Shown: positions 9,807 through 19,361 of the stretch, piece after piece
How positions within the stretch are numbered: the first letter of the stretch is position 1
How the letters are laid out: each line of letters opens with the position of its first letter
Made by a program: the position numbers and the translations under genes
Assembly (NCBI RefSeq): GCF_001984035.1
Contig: NZ_CP019449.1
Span: forward strand, 186,001 to 250,000
DNA length: 64,000 nucleotides
Direction: 5' to 3'
Source of the DNA: Sphingopyxis sp. QXT-31
GTDB taxonomy: Bacteria > Pseudomonadota > Alphaproteobacteria > Sphingomonadales > Sphingomonadaceae
Notes under the pieces: generated by a model
Databases searched by the model: none
Seen by the model: only the letters and a program-made list of their open reading frames with translations
What the model was told of the DNA's origin: nothing

Positions 9807-11249
9807 ATGAACATTCAGTTTGTCGCGCAAATCGATGCGTCTGCCGACGTCGTCGCTTTCCCCGTCCGCAAGGGCGGGGCCGCTGCGCTCGGCGCGCTGC
9901 TCGGCGCCGCCGCGACGCAGGCACGCTTCGACGGCGCGGCGGGCGCGGTCGCCGAAACCGCGGCGATCGACGGCGACAAGGCGAAGCGGCTGCTGCTCGT
10001 CGGCATCGGCGAAGGCTCGGTCCAGGATCTCGAACGCGGCGGCGCCGCGCTGACCGCGAAGCTCCAGACCAGCGGCGTGACGACGGTGCACGTCGATTTC
10101 GCGAGCGCGGGCGACAGCGATGCGCAGGATGTGCTCGCTTTCGCGACCGGCGCGCTGTTGCGGAACTGGCGCCTCGATACCTATCGCACGCGGCTCGCCG
10201 ACAATGCGAAGCCCAGCCTTCAGACGGTGATCGTCGCCTCGCCGCACGGCACGCCTGCGGGCTGGGCCGAGGCGCAGGCGATCGCCGAGGGTGTGGCCTT
10301 CACCCAGACGCTCGTCGCCGAGCCGCCGAACATCCTCTACCCCGAAAGCTTCGTCGAGCGCTGCCAGCATCTCGCCGACCTCGGCGTCGAACTCGAGGTG
10401 CTCGACGAGCGCCAGATGAAGGCGCTCGGTATGGGCGCTTTGCTCGGCGTCGCGCAGGGCTCGACGCGCCCGCCGCGGCTGCTCGCGATGCGCTGGAACG
10501 GCGGCGAGCCGGGCACCAAGCCGATCGCCTTCGTCGGCAAGGGCGTGACCTTCGACACCGGCGGCATCAGCATCAAGCCCGCCGCGGGCATGGACATGAT
10601 GAAATGGGACATGGGCGGCGCGGGCGCGGTCGCGGGCGCGATGAAGGCGATCGCCGGGCGCAAGGCCAAGGCGAATGTCGTCGGCATCGTCGGACTCGTC
10701 GAAAACATGCCCGACGGCAATGCAATGCGCCCCGGCGACATCGTCACCACCATGTCGGGCCAGACGGTCGAGGTGCTCAACACCGACGCCGAGGGCCGCC
10801 TCGTGCTCTGCGACGCGGTGACCTGGACGCAAAAGGTCTACGAACCCTCGGTTATCGTCGATCTCGCCACGCTGACCGGCGCGATGGTGATCTCGCTCGG
10901 CCACGAATATGCCGGCATCTTCGCCAATGACGACGGCCTCGCCGACCAGCTGATCGCCGCGGGCGAGGCATCGAACAACAAATTGTGGCGCTTCCCGCTG
11001 TCGGCGGCCTACGACAAGCTGATCGACAGCCCGATCGCCGACATGAAGAATGTCGGCCCGCGCGAGGGCGGCTCGATCACCGCGGCGCAGTTCATCAAGC
11101 GCTTCGTCGACGAGGGCGTCAAATGGGCGCATCTCGATATCGCGGGCATGGCCTGGCACGACAAGGACGGCCCGGTCTATGCCAAGGGAGCCACCGGCTA
11201 CGGCGTGCGCCTGCTCGACCGCTTCGTCGCGGATAATTTCGAGGGATAG
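9807..11249 (+). CDS. pepA: Leucyl aminopeptidase (M17)
   Basis: Dinuclear-metal cytosolic aminopeptidase that removes N-terminal residues from peptides; in some bacteria PepA also binds DNA. Of 480 residues, the C-terminal catalytic domain shows VGKGVTFDTGGISIKP and MKWDMGGAGAV, with the M17 signature NTDAEGRL at 325-332, which contributes metal ligands. The N-terminal domain is the usual variable one. The start follows an AT-rich leader (AAGAAAGTTAAGGC) with a weak AAGG site. holC follows after 12 bases, so the two are probably cotranscribed. Confidence 0.97.
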   Translation: MNIQFVAQIDASADVVAFPVRKGGAAALGALLGAAATQARFDGAAGAVAETAAIDGDKAKRLLLVGIGEGSVQDLERGGAALTAKLQTSGVTTVHVDFASAGDSDAQDVLAFATGALLRNWRLDTYRTRLADNAKPSLQTVIVASPHGTPAGWAEAQAIAEGVAFTQTLVAEPPNILYPESFVERCQHLADLGVELEVLDERQMKALGMGALLGVAQGSTRPPRLLAMRWNGGEPGTKPIAFVGKGVTFDTGGISIKPAAGMDMMKWDMGGAGAVAGAMKAIAGRKAKANVVGIVGLVENMPDGNAMRPGDIVTTMSGQTVEVLNTDAEGRLVLCDAVTWTQKVYEPSVIVDLATLTGAMVISLGHEYAGIFANDDGLADQLIAAGEASNNKLWRFPLSAAYDKLIDSPIADMKNVGPREGGSITAAQFIKRFVDEGVKWAHLDIAGMAWHDKDGPVYAKGATGYGVRLLDRFVADNFEG

Positions 11250-11261
11250 GGCGGGCAAGGG

Positions 11262-11711
11262 ATGCCCCGCGTCGATTTCTACCGCCTGACCCGCGACCCG
11301 GTCGAGCGCGTGCTGCCCGCGGTCGCGACGCGTATCCTCGCCAACGGCGACCGGCTGCTCGTCGTGGCGGGCCCCGCGATGCAGCGGCAGGCGATCGATG
11401 AGGCGCTGTGGACGCTCCAGCCGGCGAGCTTCCTGCCGCACGGCGCCGCGGGCTCGCCCGACGAGGAGATCGAGCCGATCCTCATCGCGGGCACGCTCGC
11501 CGCCGCGCCGCCCAATCGCGCGACGCATCTCGCGCTCGCCGACGGCGAATGGCGCGAGGAAGCGCTGGGCTTCGAACGCACCTTCCTCTTCTTCGACAAC
11601 AGCCGCATCGACGACGCCCGCGCGCTCTGGCGCGCGCTCGCGGCGCGCGACGACGTCGACAACCGCTTCTGGAAACAGGACGAAAATGGCCGCTGGAGCG
11701 AAGGGCCATAA
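11262..11711 (+). CDS. holC: DNA polymerase III chi subunit
   Basis: Accessory clamp-loader subunit that links polymerase III holoenzyme to single-stranded DNA-binding protein on the lagging strand. The 149 residues match the family: VDFYRLTRDPVERVLPAVA at the start, LWTLQPASFLPHG in the middle, and a FDNSRIDDARALWRAL helix near the end. It sits right behind pepA, an arrangement common in proteobacteria (pepA-holC-valS in E. coli), though here ndk follows in place of valS. Confidence 0.9.
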   Translation: MPRVDFYRLTRDPVERVLPAVATRILANGDRLLVVAGPAMQRQAIDEALWTLQPASFLPHGAAGSPDEEIEPILIAGTLAAAPPNRATHLALADGEWREEALGFERTFLFFDNSRIDDARALWRALAARDDVDNRFWKQDENGRWSEGP

Positions 11712-11785
11712 GCTTGCCTTGCGATGCAGCGAAAGCGCGGCTAGAGGCGCGCGCATCATAAGAACATCCACGCAGGAGCTTTCCC

Positions 11786-12208
11786 ATGGCGGTCACCCGC
11801 ACCTTTTCGATCATCAAGCCCGACGCGACGCGACGTAACATCACGGGCGCCGTCACCAAGATGCTGGAAGACGCCGGCCTGCGCGTCGTCGCCTCGAAGC
11901 GCATCCACATGAGCCGCGAACAGGCCGAGGGCTTCTATGCGGTCCACAAGGAACGCCCCTTCTTCGGCGAGCTCGTCGAATTCATGATCAGCGGCCCGGT
12001 CGTCGTCCAGGTTCTCGAGGGTGAAAACGCGATGCAGCGCAACCGCGACATCATGGGCGCAACCAACCCCGCGAACGCCGAACCCGGCACGATCCGCAAG
12101 GAACTGGCCGAGAGCATCGAAGCGAACACCGTCCACGGCTCGGACAGCGACGAAAATGCGGCGATCGAGATCGCCTATTTCTTCAAGCCCGAAGAAATCG
12201 TCGGCTGA
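11786..12208 (+). CDS. ndk: Nucleoside diphosphate kinase
   Basis: Transfers the gamma phosphate of ATP to nucleoside diphosphates through a phosphohistidine. The 140-residue protein has the active-site NTVHGSDS with His117, the KPDATRRN substrate loop, and [27 protein letters not shown] gives a good ribosome-binding site ahead of the ATG. A strong intrinsic terminator begins 22 bases after the stop and ends the pepA-holC-ndk stretch. Confidence 0.97.
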   Translation: MAVTRTFSIIKPDATRRNITGAVTKMLEDAGLRVVASKRIHMSREQAEGFYAVHKERPFFGELVEFMISGPVVVQVLEGENAMQRNRDIMGATNPANAEPGTIRKELAESIEANTVHGSDSDENAAIEIAYFFKPEEIVG

Positions 12209-12230
12209 TCCCTTCGGGATAGCGAAACAG

Positions 12231-12265
12231 AAAAGGGCCGCCGGAGTGATCCGGCGGCCCTTTTC
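12231..12265 (+). terminator. Rho-independent terminator after ndk
   Basis: GGGCCGCCGG (12235-12244), a six-base loop AGTGAT, and CCGGCGGCCC (12251-12260) form a perfect 10-bp GC stem. It is flanked by AAAA upstream and TTTTC downstream. Confidence 0.92.
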
Positions 12266-12309
12266 TTTGGTTCGCGCCGCGGTTATTCTGACCGGATGGG
12301 GAGGCGATC

Positions 12310-12510
12310 ATGGGCAGGACAAGATCGGTCGCGGTGCAGGGCGGCAATCTCTACGAGATCGGCGAATATGACGGCACCTTCTATGTGCGCCGGGTGAAGG
12401 TGAAGCTGCTGCTCAACGCCAAGTCCGACATCGGCAAGACGCGCTCGCTCGACGATGCGCTGTCGCTGATCCGCTCGCATTCGGGGCGCGAGATCAAGAG
12501 CATCGACTGA
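12310..12510 (+). CDS. Small conserved hypothetical protein (66 aa)
   Basis: A 66-residue soluble protein with alternating charged and hydrophobic positions (YEIGEYDGTFYVRR, VKVKLLLNAKSDIGK) and a C-terminal helix (SLDDALSLIRSHSGREIKSID). There is no signal peptide, membrane span or recognised domain. GAGGCGATC precedes the ATG at a workable ribosome-binding distance. It sits alone between the ndk terminator and the convergent lipoprotein gene, three bases from that stop. Length, codon use and regular secondary structure argue for a real gene; function unknown. Confidence 0.6.
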   Translation: MGRTRSVAVQGGNLYEIGEYDGTFYVRRVKVKLLLNAKSDIGKTRSLDDALSLIRSHSGREIKSID

Positions 12511-12513
12511 GGC

Positions 12514-13143
12514 CTAGTCGAGCGCGGCGCGCGCCCAGCCGAATTGCGGCAATGGGAAGTCGGCGGCGGGGCGGCTCGCCGCGGCGGCATCGCGCAGCAC
12601 CTGCACCGATTCGGGCCGGCACTTCTCGTCGAAGCCCGGAAAGCGCACCAGTTCGTCCGCCTCATCCTCGGCGGCGCCCTGGACGGGTTCATATTTTCCG
12701 CACATCACCATCCAGAAACCGATCGCGCGCAACGGCGCCGTCGTGGCGGGTTTGTTGTCGAACGCAACGAAGGTAAAGGGCGTCGGATCGACCGTGCCGT
12801 CCTCGCCGGGTTCGGATTCGAGCTGGACAATCGCGATGTCGCCGTTCGACACCACCACGGCCTCGCGCGGCACGGGCTTGGTCGCGATCCCGCTATCGCC
12901 GTCGCGCGCGAACCACTGGCCGTCCTTGTGCAGCGCCCAGGTCGCGCAGTCGGGCCAGCTTGACACCGGCTTGGCGGCATCGACCGCGCAGTCCGCCTCC
13001 TCGTCGAATTCGGGCATCAGCCATACACCGTCCGCAAATTGCGGCGCCCCCGCGGTGTCGGCGGCCGCCAGCATCGGCTTGTCGGAAACGGCGATGCCGC
13101 AGCCGCTTAGGGTGAGGACCAGCAGCGCCGCGAGAAACCGCAT
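12514..13143 (-). CDS. Putative lipoprotein of unknown function
   Basis: Predicted lipoprotein of 209 residues: MRFLAALLVLTLSGCG has an n-region, a hydrophobic core and a lipobox LSGC with Cys15 as the acylated residue. The mature part has scattered cysteines (EEADCAVDAA, WPDCATWAL, VMCGKYEP, DEKCRPE) that could pair in the periplasm, and no domain I recognise. It starts two bases after the purN stop, so it is probably the third gene of purM-purN-lipoprotein. A longer in-frame start inside purN was rejected because it would lose the lipobox. Confidence 0.7.
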   Translation of the reverse strand: MRFLAALLVLTLSGCGIAVSDKPMLAAADTAGAPQFADGVWLMPEFDEEADCAVDAAKPVSSWPDCATWALHKDGQWFARDGDSGIATKPVPREAVVVSNGDIAIVQLESEPGEDGTVDPTPFTFVAFDNKPATTAPLRAIGFWMVMCGKYEPVQGAAEDEADELVRFPGFDEKCRPESVQVLRDAAAASRPAADFPLPQFGWARAALD

Positions 13144-13145
13144 CG

Positions 13146-14096
13146 TCAAAACTCCTCCGCGACCCCCATCAGGCCGGCCAGCTTCTTCGGCGCCACCGCG
13201 AGCCAGCTCTTGCGCAGCCATTCGCCGATCGCGTCCCAGTCGGTATCGCCGAGGTCGAGGCGGATGCCGACCCAGCCGTCGCCGAAATAGGCGGGGCGGT
13301 AATAGCGCGCCTCGTCCATCTCGATCAAGGCCGCCTGCTCGTCGGCGCCGCTGATCTTGACGAGCAGCGCGATCTTGCCGTCGCCGTGATGATCCTCGGT
13401 GAAATAGGCGAATTTCTTGCCCTTAATGATCCCGAAGCAGGGCATGCCGTGCGAGGTCACCTCGTCGGCCTCGGGCAGCGCCAGCGCAAGTTCGCGCACT
13501 TGGCCGCGGAGATAATCGGGCGAGCGCTCGCGTGAGACGAAGGCGGCAAGGGTGGCGGGATAGAGCTGATGCTCGGCAAAGCGCACCCGCGCCGCGAGGC
13601 TCTCGACCGTATCGCCGGGCACGATCGCCACGCGCGTCTGCGCCAGCACCGGGCCGTCGTCGACCCCGGCGGTCACGATATGCACGCTGCACCCGCCGAA
13701 TGTGTCGCCCGCGTCGATCGCCTGCTGGTGCGTATCCAGCCCCTTGTAGAGCGGCAGCAGGCTCGGATGGATATTGACCATCCTGCCCGTCCACCTAGCG
13801 ACAAAATCGTCGCTTAATATGCGCATATAGCCCGCGAGCGCGACGAACTCGGCATCCACCTTGCGTAATTGCACGTCGACCAGCGCATCGAAGGCGTCGC
13901 GGCCCAGGCCCTTGTGCGACCGGCTCCAGGTCGCAACGCCCTCGGCCGCGGCGATGCCAAGCCCCGGCGCGTCGGGATCGTTGCTCGCGACCAGCACCAG
14001 TTCATAGGGGCAGTCCGCGGCCTTCGCGGCATAGAGCAGCGCCGCCATATTGGTCCCGGCACCCGAGATCAGGACGGCGACGCGCGCCTTAGCCAT
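13146..14096 (-). CDS. purN: PurN glycinamide ribonucleotide transformylase fused to a YjbR/MmcQ domain
   Basis: Residues 1 to about 190 are PurN, which formylates GAR with 10-formyl-THF. The phosphate loop [10 protein letters not shown] and the catalytic triad can be placed at Asn108, His110 ([10 protein letters not shown]) and Asp146 (TAGVDDGPV). From about residue 193 the chain continues without a break into a second domain of the YjbR/MmcQ (DUF419) type: [69 protein letters not shown]. YjbR proteins have a CyaY-like fold and unclear function. Single PurN proteins are about 190-215 residues, so 316 marks a fusion. It overlaps purM by 8 bases. Confidence 0.92.
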   Translation of the reverse strand: MAKARVAVLISGAGTNMAALLYAAKAADCPYELVLVASNDPDAPGLGIAAAEGVATWSRSHKGLGRDAFDALVDVQLRKVDAEFVALAGYMRILSDDFVARWTGRMVNIHPSLLPLYKGLDTHQQAIDAGDTFGGCSVHIVTAGVDDGPVLAQTRVAIVPGDTVESLAARVRFAEHQLYPATLAAFVSRERSPDYLRGQVRELALALPEADEVTSHGMPCFGIIKGKKFAYFTEDHHGDGKIALLVKISGADEQAALIEMDEARYYRPAYFGDGWVGIRLDLGDTDWDAIGEWLRKSWLAVAPKKLAGLMGVAEEF

Positions 14097-15195
14097 TATG
14101 CGTGGCGCTCCATGCGGCCAACGCGCTCCACGTCTCGGCCCCGCCGCTGACCGTGCAACCCTTCGGCCCGTCGCCGATATGCCCGATCCGGAACACCGTC
14201 TCGCCCGCCGCTTCCAGCGCTGCGGTCACCTCGGCGACGTCGGCCTCGGCCACGACCACCGCCATGCCGATCCCGCAGTTGAAGGTGCGCGCCATTTCCT
14301 CGGGCTCGATATGCCCCTGCGCCTGCAGGAATGCCATCAGCCGCGGCTGCTCCCACGCATCGGCATCGACGAACGCATGCAAATCGGCAGGCAAAATCCG
14401 CGGAATATTCTCGAGCAATCCGCCGCCGGTGATATGGGCCAGCGCGTGGACCTTGCCGCTTTTGACCAGCGGCAGCAGGCTCTTCACATAGATGCGCGTC
14501 GGCGCCATCAGCGCCTCGATCAGCAGCACTTCCTGGTCGAACAGCGCGGGGCGGTCGAGCTTCCACCCCTTGTCCGCGGCGAGCCGGCGCACGAGCGAGA
14601 AGCCGTTCGAATGCACGCCCGATGAGGCGAGGCCCAGGATGACGTCGCCCGCGGCGACCTTGTCGGCGGTCAGCACTTCGTGGCGCTCGACCGCGCCGAC
14701 GCAGAAACCCGCGAGGTCGTAGTCGCCCTCGCTGTACATGCCCGGCATTTCCGCCGTCTCGCCGCCGATCAGCGCGCATCCCGCCTGCTTGCAGCCCTCG
14801 GCGATGCTCGCGACGACCGCGGTGGCGACGTCGTTGTCGAGCTTGCCGGTCGCGTAATAGTCGAGGAAGAACAGGGGCTCGGCGCCCTGCACGATCAGGT
14901 CGTTGACGCACATCGCGACCAGGTCGATGCCGACCCCGTCGTGCTTGCCCGATTCGATCGCGAGCTTGAGCTTAGTGCCCACGCCGTCGTTCGCCGCGAC
15001 GAGCAAAGGATCGCTGAACCCCGCCGCCTTGAGGTCGAAGAAACCGCCGAAACCGCCGAGGTCGGCGTCGGCGCCGGGGCGGCGCGTCGCACGCGCGAGC
15101 GGGGCGATGGCACGGACCAGCGCATTGCCGGCGTCGATCGAAACCCCGGCCTGGGCATAGGTATAGCCCACGGGTTGGTTGTGCTTGGAATCCAT
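14089..15195 (-). CDS. purM: Phosphoribosylformylglycinamidine cyclo-ligase (AIR synthetase)
   Basis: Closes the imidazole ring of AIR with ATP in purine synthesis. The 368 residues start [20 protein letters not shown]. Typical blocks follow: [64 protein letters not shown] and [15 protein letters not shown]. In-frame starts further upstream were rejected because the family N-terminus begins at this Met and the extra residues run into the divergent gene. purM-purN is a common operon; the overlap suggests coupled translation. Confidence 0.96.
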   Translation of the reverse strand: MDSKHNQPVGYTYAQAGVSIDAGNALVRAIAPLARATRRPGADADLGGFGGFFDLKAAGFSDPLLVAANDGVGTKLKLAIESGKHDGVGIDLVAMCVNDLIVQGAEPLFFLDYYATGKLDNDVATAVVASIAEGCKQAGCALIGGETAEMPGMYSEGDYDLAGFCVGAVERHEVLTADKVAAGDVILGLASSGVHSNGFSLVRRLAADKGWKLDRPALFDQEVLLIEALMAPTRIYVKSLLPLVKSGKVHALAHITGGGLLENIPRILPADLHAFVDADAWEQPRLMAFLQAQGHIEPEEMARTFNCGIGMAVVVAEADVAEVTAALEAAGETVFRIGHIGDGPKGCTVSGGAETWSALAAWSATHNG

Positions 15196-15280
15196 GGCAC
15201 GCGCGACTAACGGTTCCAGCCGACAAATGCCATGATTTCCTTGTCCTCGACGCGGGTTCGGGGCAGAGCATAGAGAAGTG

Positions 15281-16549
15281 ATGATTTCGGCCGCGCCCTC
15301 CCGTTTCGCCCCCCGCTTCGACCTCGCCCGCCTTCTCGGCCGCGACCGGCGGATTGCCGCGCTTCTAGCGCTGCTCGCGCTCGCGCTCGTCGTCGGGGTG
15401 GTGCAGGGACAGATCGGCCGCGGCAACCGCGGCATCACCCCGATCAACAGCAGCGGCGACTTCCTGACCAGCGGCATCCTTGTCGACGTCACCGGCGACA
15501 ATGCCGACGACGCGCGGACCAAGGGCTGGCGCGAGGCGCAGCGCAAGGGCTGGGCGCAGCTCTACCGCGCGACTAACGGCACCGACGGCCCGGCGCTCGG
15601 CGATTCGGTGCTCGACGGCATCGTCACCGCGATCGTCGTCGAGGAGGAGCAGATCGGCCCGCGTCGCTATGTCGCCAGGCTCGGCGTCCAGTTCGACCGC
15701 GTCCGCGCGGGGCAGATCCTCGGCGTCAGCGGCCGCACTTTGCGTTCGCCGCCCTTGCTCGTCATCCCCGTCTATTCGATCGACGGCATGCAACAGGTGT
15801 TCGAACAGCGCAGCGCCTGGCAGCGCGCCTGGGCCGAATATAATACGGGGCAGAGCGCGATCGACTATGTCCGCACTGCGGGCACCGGTGCCGACACTTT
15901 GCTACTCAATTCGGGGCAGATCGGCCGCCGCGGCCGCGTCTGGTGGCGCGTGATCCTCGACCAATATGGCGCGGCCGACGTGCTCGTGCCGATCGCGCGC
16001 GTCGAATACAGCTATCCCGGCGGGCCGATCACCGGCCATTTCACCGCGCGCTTCGGCCCCGACAACAAGCTGATCGGCGGCTTCACCATGACCGGCCCCA
16101 GCCCCGCGGCGCTGCCCGACATGATGGAAAAGGCGGTTGCGCGTATGGACCGCCTCTACACCGACGCGCTCGCCGCCGGGGTGCTGCGCACCGACACCTA
16201 TCTGGTGCTCGAAAAGCCGGGCGAGATCGAGGAATTGCCCGAAGTGACCGAAAGCGCCGACGCGCTGCCGACCGAGATCGACACCAGCGTGTCGACCGCG
16301 CCCGTCGCGGGCGCGCAGAGCTTTACCGTCCAGTATAGTTCGCCCGACGTCGAATCGGTGTCGGCGACCGAGCGCAACATCGGCGCCATCGCAGGCGTCC
16401 AGTCGGCCGCGACCTCCAGCCTCGCGCTCGGCGGCATGTCGGTGATGCGCGTGACCTTCCGCGGCGATCTCGCCGCACTGAAGGCCGCGCTCGAAGCGCG
16501 CGGCTACAAGGTGCAGGCGGGCGGGAGCACGCTGCGGATCAGCCGCTGA
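15281..16549 (+). CDS. Membrane-anchored DUF2066-like protein
   Basis: A 422-residue protein with one N-terminal membrane span ([18 protein letters not shown]) and an extracytoplasmic body. The body holds a DUF2066-like segment ([41 protein letters not shown]) and a C-terminal alpha/beta stretch ([23 protein letters not shown]) that could be a ferredoxin-like fold. The role is unknown. Its stop overlaps the hdaA start by one base, and hdaA and ppk1 also overlap, so the run is probably one operon. A GTG three bases upstream is an equal start candidate. The DUF assignment is from memory. Confidence 0.7.
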   Translation: MISAAPSRFAPRFDLARLLGRDRRIAALLALLALALVVGVVQGQIGRGNRGITPINSSGDFLTSGILVDVTGDNADDARTKGWREAQRKGWAQLYRATNGTDGPALGDSVLDGIVTAIVVEEEQIGPRRYVARLGVQFDRVRAGQILGVSGRTLRSPPLLVIPVYSIDGMQQVFEQRSAWQRAWAEYNTGQSAIDYVRTAGTGADTLLLNSGQIGRRGRVWWRVILDQYGAADVLVPIARVEYSYPGGPITGHFTARFGPDNKLIGGFTMTGPSPAALPDMMEKAVARMDRLYTDALAAGVLRTDTYLVLEKPGEIEELPEVTESADALPTEIDTSVSTAPVAGAQSFTVQYSSPDVESVSATERNIGAIAGVQSAATSSLALGGMSVMRVTFRGDLAALKAALEARGYKVQAGGSTLRISR

Positions 16550-17202
16550 TGGCGCGCACCGGACAGATCGCGCTCCCGCTCGACTGGAGCGCGGGGGGCA
16601 GCAACGACGGTCCGCTGATCGTCGGCACCAGCAACGCTGATGCGGTGCGTTACCTGCGCCACGTTGCCACCTGGCCCGTGCGCACCGCGGTGCTCACCGG
16701 CCCGCGCGGCTCGGGGCGCAGCCTGATCGGCCGGCTTTTCGCGCGCGACACCGGCGGGCGCGTGATCGACGGGCACGACAGCGTCTCCGAGGAAGAGATT
16801 TTCCACGCCTGGAACGCCGCGCAGGCCAGCGGCACGCCGCTGCTGATCATCGCCGACGCGCCGCCGGCCGAATGGGGAATTGTGCTTCCCGACCTCCGCT
16901 CGCGGCTCGCCGCGGTGCCGGTGCTGGCGATTGGCGCGCCCGACGACTGCCTCGCGCGCGATCTGATCGAGGCGCTTTTCGCGCAGCGTGGCATCGCGCT
17001 CGCCCCCGGCGTCGCCTCCTATATCGTCCCGCGCATGGAGCGCAGCTATACGATGATCCACCGCATCGTCGCCGCGCTCGACGAAGCTTCGCTCGAACGC
17101 GGGCGCGGGATCGGCGTTCGTCTCGCGCGTGAAACATTGTTGTCACAAGGGCTGATCGACCCCGATCTCCTCGAAAGGCAGGATGAAGCGACATGTCGAT
17201 AG
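16549..17202 (+). CDS. hdaA: DnaA-related replication regulator HdaA/Hda
   Basis: AAA+ protein related to DnaA domain III. With the sliding clamp, Hda family members promote hydrolysis of DnaA-ATP and prevent re-initiation. The N-terminus carries GQIALPLDW, a fair match to the clamp-binding motif of Hda. The Walker A is GPRGSGRSLIGR, with Arg replacing Lys as in E. coli Hda. Sensor-2-like ERSYTMIHRIVAALDEAS lies near the end. The 217 residues are short, as expected with no DNA-binding domain IV. It overlaps ppk1 by ten bases. Confidence 0.85.
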   Translation: MARTGQIALPLDWSAGGSNDGPLIVGTSNADAVRYLRHVATWPVRTAVLTGPRGSGRSLIGRLFARDTGGRVIDGHDSVSEEEIFHAWNAAQASGTPLLIIADAPPAEWGIVLPDLRSRLAAVPVLAIGAPDDCLARDLIEALFAQRGIALAPGVASYIVPRMERSYTMIHRIVAALDEASLERGRGIGVRLARETLLSQGLIDPDLLERQDEATCR

Positions 17203-19361
17203 CCGGTGGACCTCTTCGCGCCGACAATGATGCCGCCACGGCGGCCTCCGATTTCGGCCCCGAACGCTTCTTCAACCGCGAACTCAGCTGGCTCGCCTTC
17301 AACCGGCGGGTGATGGAGGAGGCGCGCAACCCCGCGCATCCCCTGCTCGAACGCCTCCGCTTCCTGTCGATCTCGGGCAGCAACCTCGACGAATTCTTCA
17401 TGGTCCGCGTCGCCGGCCTCAAGGGCCAGCAATTGCAGGGGATCGACGATCCCAGCGCCGACGGCCGCTCGCCCGGCCAGCAACTCGCCGAGATCGAGGC
17501 CGAGGTGAATCGCCTCGTCGACCAGCAGCAGAGCGAGTGGCAGCGGCTGCACCGGCTGCTCGGCGAACAGGGGATCGTCGTCCACGGGCCCGGCTCCGAC
17601 GCCGACAAGCTGCGCACCGCGCTCCGCCAATATTTCATCGACCAGATCTTCCCGATCCTCACCCCGCAGGTGCTCGATCCGGCGCATCCCTTTCCCTTCA
17701 CCCCCAACCGCGGACTCGGCGTCATCTTCGACCTCGAGCGCAAGGCGGGCGGCGAGAATATCCGCGAACTGGTGATGATCCCGTCGGCGCTGGCGCGCTT
17801 CGTCCCGGTGCCGGACGAACCATCGTGCTTTGTCCCGATCGAATATCTGATCGAATTGTTCGGCGACACCTTGTTCCCCGGCTATCGCATCCGCTCGCGC
17901 GGGGTGTTCCGCATCATCCGCGACAGCGACATCGAGCTCGAGGAAGAGGCCGAGGATCTTGTGCGCCTGTTCCGCACCGCGATCCGCCGCCGCCGCCGCG
18001 GGCGCGTCATCCTGCTCGAACTCGCCGCCGACATGCCCGGCGAACTCGCCGCGGTGCTCGGCGACGATATCCAGGGGCATGAGGCGATCGTCGCCAAGAT
18101 CGACGGGTTCGTCGGGCTGGCAGCGCTCTCGGCGCTGGTCGACGTCGACCGCCCCGACCTCAAATTCCCCGCCTTCTCGGCGCGTTTTCCCGAGCGGATC
18201 CGCGAGCATGGCGGCGACTGTTTTGCGGCGATCCGCAGCAAGGATATCCTCGTCCACCACCCCTATGAAAGCTTCGAGGTCGTGCTCGCCTTCCTGCGCC
18301 AGGCGGCCGCCGATCCCGACGTCGTCGCCATCAAGCAGACGCTCTACCGCGCGGGCGACCAGTCGCCGGTGATCCGCGCGCTGATCGAGGCCGCCGAGGC
18401 GGGCAAGTCGGTGACCGCGGTGGTCGAACTCAAGGCCCGCTTTGACGAGGAGCAGAACCTGCTCTGGGCGAACCAGCTCGAACGCGCCGGGGTGCAGGTC
18501 GTCTACGGCTTCATCGAGTGGAAGACCCACGCCAAGATTTCGATGGTCGTGCGCCGCGAAGGGCAGGGGTACAAGACCTATTGCCACTTCGGCACCGGCA
18601 ACTACCATCCGGTCACCGCGCGTATCTATACCGATTTGAGCTTCTTCACCGCCGATCCGCGTGCGGGACGCGATGCCGCGCAATTGTTCAACTACATCAC
18701 CGGCTATGTCGAGCCCGAGCGGCTCGATATGATCACCATGTCGCCGCTCAACATGCGGAAACATCTGAGCGAATTGATCGATGCCGAGACCGCGGCGGCG
18801 CGCGCCGGGCTGCCCTCGGGAGTCTGGGCCAAGATGAACAGCCTCGTCGACCCCGACATCATCGACAAGCTCTACGAGGCGAGCGCCGCGGGGGTGCCGG
18901 TCGAGCTCGTCGTGCGCGGCATCTGCTGCCTGCGTCCGGGCGTGCCAGGCTTGTCCGAGACGATCCGCGTCAAGTCGGTCGTCGGCCGCTTCCTAGAACA
19001 CAGCCGCGTGTGGTCTTTTGCCAATGGCGCGGCGCTGCCCAATCGCAACGCCAAACTCTATATCTCCAGCGCCGACTGGATGCCGCGCAACTTCGACCGC
19101 CGCGTCGAATATATGATTCCGATCGAAAATCCGACCGTCCACGACCAGATATTGGACCAGGTGCTCGTCGCGAACCTGATCGACAATGAACAAAGCTGGG
19201 TTCTGCAACCAGACGGCACTTACGTGCGCGTAGTTCCGGACGATAAGCCATTTAATTTGCACCATTATTTTATGACGAACCCGTCGCTCTCGGGCCGCGG
19301 CACGACGCTGAGCCAGCGCCAGGACGTCCCGACGCTCATCCTCGACATGCGGAAAGATTGA
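17193..19361 (+). CDS. ppk1: Polyphosphate kinase 1
   Basis: Reversibly polymerises the gamma phosphate of ATP into inorganic polyphosphate. The 722 residues show the PPK1 N-terminal domain (FFNRELSWLAFNRRVMEEA), head domain, and two phospholipase-D-like catalytic domains. The autophosphorylated histidine is His472 in GTGNYHPVTARIYTD, and the second conserved histidine is His603 in FLEHSRVWSFANG. The ribosome-binding site (AGGCAGGATGAAGCG) lies inside hdaA. The stop overlaps the ppx TTG start, so synthesis and breakdown of polyphosphate are translationally linked. Confidence 0.97.
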   Translation: MSIAGGPLRADNDAATAASDFGPERFFNRELSWLAFNRRVMEEARNPAHPLLERLRFLSISGSNLDEFFMVRVAGLKGQQLQGIDDPSADGRSPGQQLAEIEAEVNRLVDQQQSEWQRLHRLLGEQGIVVHGPGSDADKLRTALRQYFIDQIFPILTPQVLDPAHPFPFTPNRGLGVIFDLERKAGGENIRELVMIPSALARFVPVPDEPSCFVPIEYLIELFGDTLFPGYRIRSRGVFRIIRDSDIELEEEAEDLVRLFRTAIRRRRRGRVILLELAADMPGELAAVLGDDIQGHEAIVAKIDGFVGLAALSALVDVDRPDLKFPAFSARFPERIREHGGDCFAAIRSKDILVHHPYESFEVVLAFLRQAAADPDVVAIKQTLYRAGDQSPVIRALIEAAEAGKSVTAVVELKARFDEEQNLLWANQLERAGVQVVYGFIEWKTHAKISMVVRREGQGYKTYCHFGTGNYHPVTARIYTDLSFFTADPRAGRDAAQLFNYITGYVEPERLDMITMSPLNMRKHLSELIDAETAAARAGLPSGVWAKMNSLVDPDIIDKLYEASAAGVPVELVVRGICCLRPGVPGLSETIRVKSVVGRFLEHSRVWSFANGAALPNRNAKLYISSADWMPRNFDRRVEYMIPIENPTVHDQILDQVLVANLIDNEQSWVLQPDGTYVRVVPDDKPFNLHHYFMTNPSLSGRGTTLSQRQDVPTLILDMRKD

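Noticed and set aside
9780..11771. Long open frame antisense to pepA and holC
   Set aside because: Both plus-strand genes carry clear family motifs; the antisense product has none.
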